A DNA stretch of 64,000 nt from Pseudomonas sp. MWU16-30317 (GCF_020515695.1 NZ_JAIWJA010000001.1:1-64000); one strand, 5' to 3'. Shown: positions 24,873 to 34,689, counted from the stretch's first letter. Made by a program: numbers and translations. The notes: generated by a model from the sequence alone, not told the origin.

Positions 24873-26024
24873 TCACGCCCGTCGCCGCAGCCGCATCCGC
24901 TCCACCTCTTGCGCAAACGCCGCCAGTGTCCAACGCTCGGCCAACGCCTGATGCAGTAACTGCTGCCCGGTCTGCGGGGCCAGCCCCTTGAGTGGCGGGT
25001 CGCTGTCCAGGTTGGTCGGGAATGAATAGCCTTGGGCGGCCGTGGCGATCACCGCGTGCAAACCGTGCGCATCGAGCTCCTGATGTTCAACGCGGTCGAG
25101 CAGCACAGGGTACAGCGCCAGCATCATGCGGTCGTGGTCCAGCGCCTCCATGGGCTTGCCGAACGCCGAAGAGATCTGCAGCAGATTGGCCATGCGGTGC
25201 TGATCCGGGGTGCGGTTGGTGCCCGCGGCGTGGAACAGCGCCGGGTTGAAGAACAACAAGTCGCCCTTGTGCAGCGGCAACTGCACGGCGTGGGCCTGGA
25301 AATATTCGATAAAGGCCGGATCGCGCCAAGCCATGAAGCCCAGGTCGTATTGCTGGGAGTAGGGCAGCAGTTGCGTCGGGCCGGTGTCCAGCGGCATGTC
25401 GGTATGAGCCACGGCGCCCTGCAAGGTCAGGTACTGACTCATCACCTGCACGTCCAGTGGGTACTGCTCCAGCACCTCGACCGTCTGAAACCCCAGGTGA
25501 TAATCACGGTGCGGCTGCTGCGCCTGACCGCCCGGGCGCACCACGTTGACCTGCGCAGTGACCTGATAATGCGGCCCCAGCCAGGCCTCGGCGAGCATAC
25601 CCAGCAGCGGATTGCTGTAGTACTCGATAAAGGATTCCGGCGCCTGGATCGCGGCCTTTTGCAGGACATTCCAGATTCGCCCGTTGGCCCCGGCCTTGGC
25701 GAAATGATCCCCACCGCTGCCACCTTGAGCTTCGTCGGCGAGGATGCGGTTGAACACTTCGCTGTGGCGGTCGACCAGCGCGCCGTCGGTAAACGCCTGC
25801 TTGACCACCACCACCCCAGGGCCGTGGCGAAAGGCCCGGTGCAGCTCGCTCAGCAAGGGCCGCGGGTCGCTGGCCAGGGCGTCCCGCAAGGTGCTGGCCT
25901 GGTAGATCAGCACCTTGTGGAGAACCTCGCGGCAATGGGGGAAATCCTCGGCGCGGGTGTCCTGCTCGCACAGTGCGGCGAAGGCCGGCAGCGACACATC
26001 CGCCAGGCTGACGAAGCCGCTCAT
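24873..26024 (-). CDS. Phytanoyl-CoA dioxygenase (PhyH)-family Fe(II)/2-oxoglutarate oxygenase
   Basis: A protein of 383 residues. The iron-binding facial triad is visible: H-x-D in QQPHRDYHLGFQ (near residue 187) and the distal His in LFFNPALFHAAGTNRT. Arginine for 2-oxoglutarate is plausibly in NRTPDQHRMANLLQ. The N-terminal ~100 residues are helical. It probably hydroxylates a small carbon compound rather than phytanoyl-CoA. Its ATG at 26024 overlaps the upstream SDR stop by four bases, so they form one operon, divergent from a LacI regulator. Confidence 0.8.
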   Translation of the reverse strand: MSGFVSLADVSLPAFAALCEQDTRAEDFPHCREVLHKVLIYQASTLRDALASDPRPLLSELHRAFRHGPGVVVVKQAFTDGALVDRHSEVFNRILADEAQGGSGGDHFAKAGANGRIWNVLQKAAIQAPESFIEYYSNPLLGMLAEAWLGPHYQVTAQVNVVRPGGQAQQPHRDYHLGFQTVEVLEQYPLDVQVMSQYLTLQGAVAHTDMPLDTGPTQLLPYSQQYDLGFMAWRDPAFIEYFQAHAVQLPLHKGDLLFFNPALFHAAGTNRTPDQHRMANLLQISSAFGKPMEALDHDRMMLALYPVLLDRVEHQELDAHGLHAVIATAAQGYSFPTNLDSDPPLKGLAPQTGQQLLHQALAERWTLAAFAQEVERMRLRRRA

Positions 26025-26875
26025 GACAGGCTCCCACCCACCGGCCACTGCAACGCGGCGTCCGGGCGGGGCGTGCTGCTGTCGCCGCAGCCCTGCACGC
26101 CTTGGTCGAGGTCGATCACCGTGCCGGTCATCATCCCCGATTCGGCGGACAACAAGAACGCCACGCTTTGCGCCACCTCTTGCGGTTTGAGCAAGCGGCC
26201 GAACGGCTGCGCCTGCTCGCTGGCCTGCAACCAGCCGTCCTGGGCACCGTGATACTGACGCTGGATTTCATCTTCGTGGGGCGTGTCCATCCAGCCGATG
26301 TTCAGGCCGTTGACCCGGATACGGTTGCGCAATACGCTGAACGCGACGTTTTTGGTGAGGATCGCCAACGCACCCTTGGTGGTCGAGTAGGCCGACAGGA
26401 ACGATTGCCCGCCATGGCCGCTGACGCTCTGGATATTGACGATCGAGCCCTCGACGCCGTCGCGGATCATCAGCTTCAACGCTTCCTGGATGAGAAAGAA
26501 CGGCGCCCGCACATTGACCGCGAACAGCTGGTCGAAGAGCTGCGGTGAAGTATCGAGAATGGTGCCGCGATCGGACATCCCGGCGCAGTTGACCAGCCCG
26601 TGCAGACGGCCGAAATGCTGGTCGGCAGCGGCGATGATGCGCCGGCAATCGTCGACGTTCTCGAGGTCGGCTTCGACGAAAATCGCCTGGCAGTCGAGCG
26701 CTGCCAGTTGCTTGACCTGCGCTTCGCCTTTGCTGCGGCTGCGCCCACAAATGATCAGCCCGGCGGCACCGCGCTGCGCCAGGGTATGCGCCACGGCGGC
26801 GCCAAGGCCCTGGGTGCTGCCGGTGACCACGAAAAATTGCTGTTTGAACGGATGGGATAGGGACGCTGCCGACAT
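26021..26875 (-). CDS. Short-chain dehydrogenase/reductase
   Basis: A protein of 284 residues. Cofactor motif TGSTQGLGAAVA (near residue 17), NAG equivalent NCAGMSDRG, catalytic Ser in IVNIQSVSGHGG and YSTTK (Tyr-x-x-x-Lys). It oxidises or reduces an alcohol/ketone, probably on the product or substrate of the PhyH oxygenase encoded in the same operon. It is divergent from the LacI gene by 125 bp, which contains paired CAATAAA direct repeats. Confidence 0.88.
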   Translation of the reverse strand: MSAASLSHPFKQQFFVVTGSTQGLGAAVAHTLAQRGAAGLIICGRSRSKGEAQVKQLAALDCQAIFVEADLENVDDCRRIIAAADQHFGRLHGLVNCAGMSDRGTILDTSPQLFDQLFAVNVRAPFFLIQEALKLMIRDGVEGSIVNIQSVSGHGGQSFLSAYSTTKGALAILTKNVAFSVLRNRIRVNGLNIGWMDTPHEDEIQRQYHGAQDGWLQASEQAQPFGRLLKPQEVAQSVAFLLSAESGMMTGTVIDLDQGVQGCGDSSTPRPDAALQWPVGGSLS

Positions 26876-27000
26876 GAGGTTCTCCTGCTGTTGTTGTTAT
26901 GGGCGCCAGGGCTAGCCTGCGACTGAATCTGAGACTAGCATTGCCTGTGCCGCATAAAAGCCCGAAAAAACATCAATAAAACCTCAATAAAGGCGCTGCG

Positions 27001-28032
27001 ATGTCCTTGCTCGAACGTGCCAAGCACCATTCCATCAAACAGATCGCCGCCCAGGCCGGGGTCAGCAAGGCTACGGTAGACCGCGTCCTGCACCAGCGCG
27101 GCAGCGTCCACTACCAGACCCAGCGGCGCATCGAGCAGGCCCTCGACGAGCTCGATGCCCAAGAGCAGACCGGCCTGGCGGTGGGCCGCACCGTGCATGT
27201 GGATGTGATCATGCACACCCCGCAACGCTTCAGCAGCGCCGTGCAGGCAGCGATTACCTCGCAACTGGGCGGCCTGGCGCCGCTGCGGATCTTCCCGCGC
27301 TTTCATTTTTTCGAGGACATCGACAGCAAACGCATGGCCGAGTTGATCCGCCGCTGCGCCGCCAAGGGCACTCAGGGCATCGTGCTCAAGGCCGCCGATG
27401 AGCCCGCGATCATCCAGGCGGTCAATCAGGTCACAGCAGCCGGTATACCGGTGGTGACCCTGGTCACCGATCTGCCCCGCAGCGAGCGGCTGGCCTATGT
27501 CGGGATGGACAACCGCACCGCCGGGCAGACCGCCGCCTATCTACTATCGCGCTGGCTCGACCCGACGCCGCAAACCGTGGCGGTGGTCATCGGCAGCGAG
27601 CTGTTTCGTGGCGAAGAAGAGCGCGAGATGGGCTTTCGCGCCTGGCTGCGCGGGCGTGCGCCGCATCTGCGCGTGCTCGATATCAGCGGCGGTGCGGGCG
27701 TGTACGAGCCGACCTTCGCGCGCGTCAGCCAGGCACTCAAGGAGCACCCGCAGCTCAAGGCGGTGTACTGCGTGGGCGGCGGCAACCGCGCCATCGTCGA
27801 CGCCTTCGCAGCTCAGGGCCGGGCGCTGGAGGTGTTTATCGGGCACGACCTGGACGCCGAAAACCGCCAACTGCTGGCCGAAGAAAAGATGGCTGCGGTG
27901 ATCGCCCATCACCTGGACATCGATGCGCGGCACCTGTTGATGCACATTCTGCAGTTTCATCGGTTGTGGAAGGCCGGGCCGATTCCGAGCGCCGAGGTGC
28001 ACATCGTCACGCCGTTCAATCTGCCGCGCTGA
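27001..28032 (+). CDS. LacI-family transcriptional regulator
   Basis: A protein of 343 residues. N-terminal HTH SIKQIAAQAGVSKATVDRVLHQRG, then a periplasmic-binding-like effector domain of the type-1 sugar-binding class (GIVLKAADEPAIIQAVNQV; VTLVTDLPRSERLAYVGMD; YCVGGGNRAIVDAF). It resembles regulators that sense sugars or cyclitols. Divergent orientation implies control of the SDR-PhyH operon. No sugar transporter is adjacent, so the inducer cannot be guessed. Confidence 0.88.
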   Translation: MSLLERAKHHSIKQIAAQAGVSKATVDRVLHQRGSVHYQTQRRIEQALDELDAQEQTGLAVGRTVHVDVIMHTPQRFSSAVQAAITSQLGGLAPLRIFPRFHFFEDIDSKRMAELIRRCAAKGTQGIVLKAADEPAIIQAVNQVTAAGIPVVTLVTDLPRSERLAYVGMDNRTAGQTAAYLLSRWLDPTPQTVAVVIGSELFRGEEEREMGFRAWLRGRAPHLRVLDISGGAGVYEPTFARVSQALKEHPQLKAVYCVGGGNRAIVDAFAAQGRALEVFIGHDLDAENRQLLAEEKMAAVIAHHLDIDARHLLMHILQFHRLWKAGPIPSAEVHIVTPFNLPR

Positions 28033-28173
28033 GGCCGACAAGCCCACCGTAAACGCTCAATATCTGCCAATAACTTCGTTTTGCAGGGCGATCGCCTCCA
28101 ATACGCAGTTGTTTGCAACAATGGCAAGGTGCCACAATAGCGCCCGTCTCCCCATCAAGGCCGGGCGCATCAG

Positions 28174-29322
28174 ATGGATTGCTTCGAACTCAAGCACGCG
28201 CAGGCTGGCTACATTGCGCAAATGGTGCGAACGGATCGACTGCAACAGTTGTTCCGGCAGTCGGTATTGGCCGTCTTTGGCAGTTTTGTCGCCGCGTTGA
28301 TGCTGTGCTGGTTGTGCTGGGAACGCTTCGATCATCAGGTCGCGATCCTCTGGATCGGGCTGCTCGGCGCGTCGGCGCTGCTGCGCATCGCCATGTTCGT
28401 GGTGTACTTCAGAACCCCCGAAAGTGAGCGCACGCCGCAACGCTGGGAGTGCACCTACTGGGTCACGCTGGTGCTGTCGGCAGGCATCTGGGGGGGCGGT
28501 GCGCTGGCGCTGATGCCCGCCCACGATCTGCTGACCCAAGTCCTGGTGGTGCTGTTCACGGTGGGCATGTCGGTGAGCGCGGTATCGTGCTATTCCCCCT
28601 ATCGCTACATGACCTTGACCGCCATCGGCCTGGTTTTGCTGCCGTGCGCGCTGTGGATGTTGCAGCAGCCCTCGACAATGCAACTGAGCATCGCCGTGGC
28701 GGTGCTGGTGTTTTCCATCTTTGTGATCAACGCCACCATGAGCCTGGCCGATGCGCTGGAAAGGGCCTTTCGTGTGACCCGCGAAATGGAATGGGCCCAC
28801 CGGCTGTCGGCGCAGGCGGCGCGCATTGACGAACTCACCGGCCTGAACAACCGCCGGGCGTTCTTCGAGCGCGCCCAGCAGCTCTATACCCAATGCCAGG
28901 CCCAGCAACGTCCGCTGTGCGCGGTGATGCTCGACATGGATCACTTCAAGCTGATCAACGACACCTACGGTCATCAGGTCGGCGACGAAGTGCTGCGGCA
29001 GATGGGCAAGGTGATCATCCAGTCGTTTCGTACCGCCGACGTGCATGGCCGGCTCGGTGGCGAGGAGTTCGCCGTGCTGCTGCCGGACACTTCGCTGGCC
29101 GATGCGCTGGCCATGAGTCAGAGGCTGATATCAGCCTTGAGCGGACTGCAGATCGAACGCGCCCGCGGCATCACCGCCAGCCTCGGGGTGGCGGCGTCCG
29201 ATGGCGATGACCTGGACCTGCACGGCTTGCTGCACCGCGCCGATCAAGCGCTGTACCGCGCCAAGGCGCAGGGTCGCAATCGGGTGTGCGTGGCCGAAGG
29301 ACTGGGCGCCGCCCTCCTGTAG
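28174..29322 (+). CDS. Membrane-bound diguanylate cyclase (GGDEF)
   Basis: A protein of 382 residues. Residues ~25-190 hold five or six membrane helices resembling a 6-TM sensory module. The GGDEF domain begins DELTGLNNRRAFFERAQQL; the active site is GRLGGEEFAVLLPD, and the inhibitory I-site RTAD lies five residues before it, so product feedback by c-di-GMP is expected. It synthesises c-di-GMP and thus promotes biofilm-type behaviour. No EAL domain. It is convergent with the autotransporter gene, with a strong hairpin between. Confidence 0.9.
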   Translation: MDCFELKHAQAGYIAQMVRTDRLQQLFRQSVLAVFGSFVAALMLCWLCWERFDHQVAILWIGLLGASALLRIAMFVVYFRTPESERTPQRWECTYWVTLVLSAGIWGGGALALMPAHDLLTQVLVVLFTVGMSVSAVSCYSPYRYMTLTAIGLVLLPCALWMLQQPSTMQLSIAVAVLVFSIFVINATMSLADALERAFRVTREMEWAHRLSAQAARIDELTGLNNRRAFFERAQQLYTQCQAQQRPLCAVMLDMDHFKLINDTYGHQVGDEVLRQMGKVIIQSFRTADVHGRLGGEEFAVLLPDTSLADALAMSQRLISALSGLQIERARGITASLGVAASDGDDLDLHGLLHRADQALYRAKAQGRNRVCVAEGLGAALL

Positions 29323-29349
29323 CGAGGTGGCGAGCTGCCTCGCTACAGG
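29316..29349. terminator. Bidirectional hairpin between dgc and autotransporter
   Basis: CCTGTAGCGAGG, 10-nt loop, CCTCGCTACAGG: a 12-bp perfect stem overlapping the cyclase stop codon and ending eight bases before the autotransporter stop. It resembles the recurrent Pseudomonas intergenic CTGTAGCGAGG repeat. Confidence 0.7.
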
Positions 29350-29357
29350 TGCGCATC

Positions 29358-32300
29358 TTAGAACGGCACACTCGCGCGCACCGATGCCACCTGATCGGTA
29401 AAGTCCATGCGCGTTTGCGCGTCATAGTCCAGCGACAGTTCGGCGCCGTTGCGCCAGCGAGTGGCCACGCCCAGGCCGCCGCGCATCAACCACGGGCTGG
29501 TGGCCTCGCCCGTCACCTGAAAGCGCTGATCTGCTGCGCCGGCAAACGCTGCCGTGGTGCTGGCCGGGCGGTTGATCAGGTCGTAGCCCACCCCCATATT
29601 CACCCGCAACCGCGTGCTGGCGGTGACGTTATGTTCCAGCTTGGTATCGAACCCGGCGATCAACTGATCGGTCTCGCGCGCCGCCACATTGAGCAGCAAC
29701 GGCGCCAGGCTGCTGCTGCCGCGCTCGCTGTAGGCAGCGTCGCGGATATGGTTGTAGTCCAGCCGCGCAGAGGGGATCAGCCGCGTGCTGTCGCTCAACT
29801 GCAGGGCATGGCCGATGCTTGTGCCCAGGGTGGCCATCAAGCTGTCGTACTCGGCCTTGGCACTGCCGCTGACCCCGGAAATGGCCAGGCGCCGATCGGC
29901 ATCCACACTGTTGCGTCCGGCACCGCCATACACCATCAGCTCGGTCCCCGGCGCGACGGTGTAGCTGTTGTAACCGAGGAACTGCCACAGGTCCAGGCGC
30001 GAGCGTTGCTGGCCGTTCGGCTGCAGCGAGCCAGTGCCGCCATTGGCATAGGCGAACGCCCAGCCGCTGCGTTGCTGCGCAGAGGTGCGCAGGTCGAAGC
30101 CGATGACCGTGCCGGTGGCGCCCTCGACCGTGCTGTTGCCCATGCCCGAGCTATAGCTGAACGGCTGGCTCCAGAAGCCATTGATGGCTTTACTCGGTGG
30201 ATTCTGCCCTGACGCGACGCCCAGCGTGCTCAGCCCGGTGACATCGTCCAGACGGTTTTTCACCGCATAACCGATCGACGCCAGGGTGGCCTGACTGGCC
30301 CGCAGTGCAGCGTTGTCCTGCGGCAGTGCCTGGTTCAGATTGCTTGCCACTTGCGCGGTGCTGGTGGCGCTGACGAAGTAGGGCGCCAAGGTGCTGGCGC
30401 TGCCCAATGCCAGCTGCCGATCAAGGACCCGCGCCGCCCCTTGGGTCGACGCCGACATCCCTGCCTCACGTGCGGCGCTGGCCACGCCGTTGCTGGCTTT
30501 GGGCGTGAGCAACAGGTCGACCCGGTTATCGACCTTGCGCGCGCCGAAGTTGAACAGCGCCGAATTGCTGGTGACCGCGAAGGTGCCGTCCGAAACCAAC
30601 TCGGTGGCCGTCAGCACATAGTTCAGGCTGCTGGTCGTGAACGGCTGTCGGGCCTGAGTGACATCGACATCGATGCGCGCCTGGCTGGGTAGGGTGGCCG
30701 TGCCGTAGACCGCCAGGCTTCCATAGTGGGCGTTATCCTGCACCTGCGTGCGCAACACCGCACCGGGTTTTTGCACGTAGTCACCCGCCAGCATCGCCGA
30801 AGCGCCACCCGTCAGCGCCGGGGCCGCCAGCTCGAGAGTGCCGCGGTTGACCAGGCTCTTGACCTGCCACACATCGCCGGCCTCAAGACGGTAGCGCGCA
30901 TCGGAATAGAGCGTCGCGGTGGTGGCGGGCGCATATACCGTGCCCTGGAATCGCGCTGTACCGTTGCCTGCGATATACAGATTGTCGAGCCGACTGCTGT
31001 CGTCCACATACAGCGAATAGTTGCTGCCGCGTATGATTGCGGCGTTGACCAGGCCATCGCTGAACTGGCTGTCGATCACATTCAGGCCAATGGCACTGCC
31101 TCGAACGGTGCCGAGGTTGGTAGCGCGGCCCTGCAAGGTCGAGCCGCTGACAGTGATGCCGTTGGCATCGGCGGACAGGTCGACGACATTGGCGTCAGGA
31201 TCGACCCCGATATACCCGTAGTTCCTCCAGCGCCCAGTCACGGTGGTATCGGTCAGGTTCAACGCTTCCCGGGCCGCGATGATGCGCCCGCGGTTAGTGA
31301 AGTCCGCCAGTTGCACATTGCTCAAGGCCGCGCCTTGCTCCAGGCCGCTGATCAGGCCGGTATTGAGCAGGCTGCCGCCGAGGCTGCTGTCCTTGAGCAG
31401 CAAGCCGCTGCCGTGATGCTCGTCCGGCTGGAAGTTGCCGATGATACTGCCGCGGTTGATGAAATCGCCGCCGATCGTACTGCTGGTCATGTCGACCCCG
31501 TAACCGCCGATCAAGCGTCCGCTGTTGATCAGGCTGCCGGCAATCCGCGCCTGCAGATCCGTGCGCAACGCGGGCCCGAACACACCGCCTTCGATGGTCC
31601 CGCTGTTGATCAGGTTGCCCTGGATATCCCCACCGTACACCGCAAGCCCGCCGAACCCGTCGGAACTGGGCGCGATGCTGCCGCGGTTGACCAGATCACC
31701 CTGGATCGTCGTGCGGTTGAAGCTCAGGTCGTCCTCGCTCATTGAAAATACCCCGGTGTTTTCAAAGCGCTTGAGCACCGAGTCCCGTATCTGCACGCCC
31801 TCGCCGGAGTAGATCCAGCCGCTGTTGTAAACGCCGCCGCTCACCGTCGACTGGTAGATATCGAAGGCATTGATACCGTCGCGCAACTGCCCGGCGTTGA
31901 TGAAGCGCCCCTCGACGGTGCTTTGCGCGAGGAAGGTGTAGCCGGCAATCGAGCCACTGTTGAAGACGTCGCCGGTGATGTGCGAACCCTCTATCTGCAG
32001 GCTGTTGCCCAGCGCGGTATCGAGGGTCCCGGTGTTGCGTACCGAGCCGTTGATCCGGCTGCCCTGGATGAGCACCCCCTGGGAGCCGCCGTATACCAGG
32101 CCACTGTTGTCGACGTTGCCAGTGACGGCGCTGTCGAGGATGGCTACGCCGACCTCGGCCGCGCGCGCGTCGATGGTGCCGCTATTGGCAAAGCCCCGTT
32201 CGAGCACTACCCGATCGAGCTTGACGATGGTGTCGCCATAGCCGTCGCTGGGTGATTGCAGTGTCCCGGAATTGATCAAGGCGCCGCTGAGCCGGCTGTC

Positions 32301-32729
32301 GGTGATCTGCACGGCCGTGACGCTGCCACTGATGGTACCGCTGTTGGAAATCTTGCCGACGCCGTCACTGCCATCGATGGCGATCCCGAGGGTGCCGGCG
32401 AGGCGGCCCTGGTTGAACACCTGGCGCACCGCGGCATCGCTGATGATGACCGCCGCACCACTGGCGACGTCGATGCTGCCGGTCGGGGTTAGCGTCAGTG
32501 CGTCGTGGTCTTGCAGGCTGCAGCCGAGGCTCACCGGCCCGTTGATCACCGTGGTGCCACGCCGACAACTGTCGGCGGCCTCCACCTGATCGCTGAGCAG
32601 ACTGCCCAGCGACAGAACCAGTAGCGCGGTGAATGGCGAGAGCGAGCAGTTGCCGAAGGTCGTGGATGCACAGGAGTCGAATGCAGGGCGGCTGCGAGGC
32701 AGAGAACGACCAGGTGTGAGGTTTTCCAT
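29358..32729 (-). CDS. Type Va autotransporter with repetitive β-helix passenger
   Basis: A protein of 1123 residues. An extended N terminus of about 50 residues ends in a signal core (FTALLVLSLGSLLSDQVEA). The passenger (~55-650) contains about 20 repeats of the form [LVF]-[IVYF]-N-[SRTA]-G-x-[IL], e.g. LINSGTLQS, FINRGSIIG, VFNSGSIAG, spaced 25-35 residues, as in right-handed β-helices. Residues ~650-830 are a linker; the last ~290 form the outer-membrane β-barrel (KAINGFWSQPFSYSSGMG and onward) ending in Phe (SVRASVPF). Secreted to the cell surface; adhesion is a guess. No protease triad was seen. No other secretion genes nearby. Confidence 0.88.
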   Translation of the reverse strand: MENLTPGRSLPRSRPAFDSCASTTFGNCSLSPFTALLVLSLGSLLSDQVEAADSCRRGTTVINGPVSLGCSLQDHDALTLTPTGSIDVASGAAVIISDAAVRQVFNQGRLAGTLGIAIDGSDGVGKISNSGTISGSVTAVQITDSRLSGALINSGTLQSPSDGYGDTIVKLDRVVLERGFANSGTIDARAAEVGVAILDSAVTGNVDNSGLVYGGSQGVLIQGSRINGSVRNTGTLDTALGNSLQIEGSHITGDVFNSGSIAGYTFLAQSTVEGRFINAGQLRDGINAFDIYQSTVSGGVYNSGWIYSGEGVQIRDSVLKRFENTGVFSMSEDDLSFNRTTIQGDLVNRGSIAPSSDGFGGLAVYGGDIQGNLINSGTIEGGVFGPALRTDLQARIAGSLINSGRLIGGYGVDMTSSTIGGDFINRGSIIGNFQPDEHHGSGLLLKDSSLGGSLLNTGLISGLEQGAALSNVQLADFTNRGRIIAAREALNLTDTTVTGRWRNYGYIGVDPDANVVDLSADANGITVSGSTLQGRATNLGTVRGSAIGLNVIDSQFSDGLVNAAIIRGSNYSLYVDDSSRLDNLYIAGNGTARFQGTVYAPATTATLYSDARYRLEAGDVWQVKSLVNRGTLELAAPALTGGASAMLAGDYVQKPGAVLRTQVQDNAHYGSLAVYGTATLPSQARIDVDVTQARQPFTTSSLNYVLTATELVSDGTFAVTSNSALFNFGARKVDNRVDLLLTPKASNGVASAAREAGMSASTQGAARVLDRQLALGSASTLAPYFVSATSTAQVASNLNQALPQDNAALRASQATLASIGYAVKNRLDDVTGLSTLGVASGQNPPSKAINGFWSQPFSYSSGMGNSTVEGATGTVIGFDLRTSAQQRSGWAFAYANGGTGSLQPNGQQRSRLDLWQFLGYNSYTVAPGTELMVYGGAGRNSVDADRRLAISGVSGSAKAEYDSLMATLGTSIGHALQLSDSTRLIPSARLDYNHIRDAAYSERGSSSLAPLLLNVAARETDQLIAGFDTKLEHNVTASTRLRVNMGVGYDLINRPASTTAAFAGAADQRFQVTGEATSPWLMRGGLGVATRWRNGAELSLDYDAQTRMDFTDQVASVRASVPF

Positions 32730-32895
32730 AAACCACCTGTTGTTGTTCTTGCGAGGGGAGGTGTTGGTATAGGCCCGGGATCACGGACCGTCAAAGTGAC
32801 GCGGCGACTTTGCGACCAAATGCCAGTGTCATTTGACACCTCAAGCCCTGCGCCGCAGACTTTGCCGCCTTCCGCCCCTGTACAAGGCTGTCCGC

Positions 32896-34236
32896 ATGAA
32901 ACAGCTCTTCGCGCCTCTGCGCCGGCGTTTTACCTCGGCGCGCTGGCGTACGCGCCTGACGCTGTGGATCGCCGCCACCGTCGCCGGCTTGTGTGTCGTG
33001 ATGTTCGCCCGGCTGGCCGATCTGGCCCTCGCATTGTTCGCCCAGATCACCAGCGGCCGCAGCTGGCTGGCGTTACTGCTGACGCCGGCGCTGGGCATGC
33101 TGGTGGTGTTCCTCACCCGGCGTTTGTTTCCCGGCAGCGAGGGCAGCGGCATCCCGCAGGTGATCGCCGCCACGCGTCTGAGCGCAGTGGGCAAGCCGGT
33201 CAGTGGCCTGGTGTCGTTGCGCATCGTGCTGGCCAAGATCGGCCTTGGCACCTTGGCCTTGACGGGTGGTTTTTCCGCCGGCCGCGAAGGCCCTTCCGTG
33301 CAGGTTGCCGCTTCGCTGATGCACGCCGCGCACCGCTTTTTGCCCAACAGCCGGGTCATCCGCGTGCAGGACATGATTCTTGCCGGCGGCGCCGCGGGCA
33401 TTGCCGCCGCGTTCAACACACCGCTGGCCGGCATTGCCTTCGCCGTCGAAGAACTCGGACGCAAACTCGAGACCCGCACCAGCGGCGTGCTGCTCAGCAC
33501 CATCATCCTATCGGGCATGATCGCCATCGGCGTGCAGGGCGATTACAACTATTTCGGTCGCCTCAACGCTGTTGCCGACAGCCGCGCGATCATTCTGCCG
33601 GTGCTCTGCCTCGGGCTGCTGTGCGGCGTGCTCGGCGGGCTGTTCAGTCGCTTGCTGCTGATGCCCCAGCGTAATGGCCAGCACGCGGTCTGGCGCTGGC
33701 GCAGCAGCCATCCGGTGTGGTTCGCGGGCATCTGTGGCTTGCTGGTGGCGAGCCTGGGCTGGGCCACCGGCGGCCTGTCGTTCGGCAGCGGCTACGGGGT
33801 CACCAACGACATCATCAATCACGGCCAAAGCATCCCCTGGTATTCGGCGCCGGCGCGCTTCCTGGCCACGCTCGCAACCTACTTCTCCGGCATCCCCGGC
33901 GGCATCTTCGCGCCGTCGCTGGCCGTCGGCGCAGCGCTGGGCGGCAACGTCGCGCAGCTGTTCGATCTGGCAGCGCAACCAATCATTGCGCTGTGCATGG
34001 CTGGTTTTCTGGCCGCGGTGACCCAGTCGCCGATCACCTCGGCCATCATCGTCATGGAAATGATCGACAGCCACAGCATGGTCATCAGCCTGATGGCCGT
34101 GGCCCTGATCGCCAAGGCGGTGAGCTCGCGGCTGGGACCGGAGTTGTATCAGCAGTTGGCGTTGGGGTATTGGCGCAGGGGGCAGCGCCAGCAGACGGAC
34201 GCCGTCAGCGTAACGGAGCCGGCGAACGCGCAATAA
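32896..34236 (+). CDS. ClC-family chloride channel/transporter
   Basis: A protein of 446 residues with about 12 membrane helices. Ion-path motifs are GSEGSGIPQ (near residue 85), GREGPSVQ with the gating glutamate, and GIFAPSLAVGA near 360. Presence of the gating Glu suggests an H+/Cl- exchanger or gated channel, as in acid resistance ClcA. ATG at 32896 is preferred because the upstream in-frame start is a TTG with no ribosome site. It is divergent from the autotransporter and ends at a strong hairpin. Confidence 0.9.
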   Translation: MKQLFAPLRRRFTSARWRTRLTLWIAATVAGLCVVMFARLADLALALFAQITSGRSWLALLLTPALGMLVVFLTRRLFPGSEGSGIPQVIAATRLSAVGKPVSGLVSLRIVLAKIGLGTLALTGGFSAGREGPSVQVAASLMHAAHRFLPNSRVIRVQDMILAGGAAGIAAAFNTPLAGIAFAVEELGRKLETRTSGVLLSTIILSGMIAIGVQGDYNYFGRLNAVADSRAIILPVLCLGLLCGVLGGLFSRLLLMPQRNGQHAVWRWRSSHPVWFAGICGLLVASLGWATGGLSFGSGYGVTNDIINHGQSIPWYSAPARFLATLATYFSGIPGGIFAPSLAVGAALGGNVAQLFDLAAQPIIALCMAGFLAAVTQSPITSAIIVMEMIDSHSMVISLMAVALIAKAVSSRLGPELYQQLALGYWRRGQRQQTDAVSVTEPANAQ

Positions 34237-34240
34237 AAAA

Positions 34241-34260
34241 GGCCCCGAACATTCGGGGCC
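34241..34260. terminator. Terminator after clc
   Basis: GGCCCCGA, 4-nt loop, TCGGGGCC, with an A6 tract on its left side, so it has a U tract only when read on the minus strand; it likely serves both directions. Confidence 0.75.
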
Positions 34261-34294
34261 CGGAACATACCTGAACACTCAGGCACCAAAGAGC

Positions 34295-34366
34295 CTAAGC
34301 CGTCCCCCGCTCGACGATCTCGAACCCCACATCCTCGACCAGCACCGGGAAAGTACCAGTCGTGGC
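34295..34366 (-). pseudogene. C-terminal remnant of an unidentified gene
   Basis: A minus-strand frame reads ATTGTFPVLVEDVGFEIV then ERGTA and stop, with coding-like composition but no start. The gene body upstream is replaced by transposase debris. The parent family is not recognised. Confidence 0.4.
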
Positions 34367-34474
34367 TCAGGCTTGTATGTGAGAAAGACCTCTTGTCGCG
34401 TGCACAATAGTGAGCATGGCCTGATCAGGCTGTTCGCACAAAAGCAAGCAGAACGACCTCAAACAGCCTGGGTT

Positions 34475-34590
34475 AGCCAGGCTTGATTCGCGTTTCATTG
34501 ACCGCGGCGGGATGACGGGCTGCATTCGAGATTGATTGCAGTAGCGGCGTAACGCTTCGGCGTCGTGGACTTGTCGGTAATCAGCAAAAA
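34475..34590 (-). pseudogene. IS5-family-like transposase remnant
   Basis: The minus-strand segment ADYRQVHDAEALRRYCNQ then SRMQPVIPPRSMKRESSL resembles the region around the second catalytic aspartate of IS5-family transposases (ADRGYDADALRRYC-type and VIPLRSMKRKP). The reading deviates after MKR, and no start or full domain is present, so it is a fragment. It lies in a 570-bp gap between clc and a siderophore receptor gene, otherwise without genes. Confidence 0.6.
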
Positions 34591-34689
34591 TCGAGGCGCG
34601 CGCCTCAAGGTGTGTCTTGCGCAGTGGTGGGCTCGACCCGATATTTTGTATCGAGGATGTAAGATCAATAACCAGAAGTTTTAACATTT

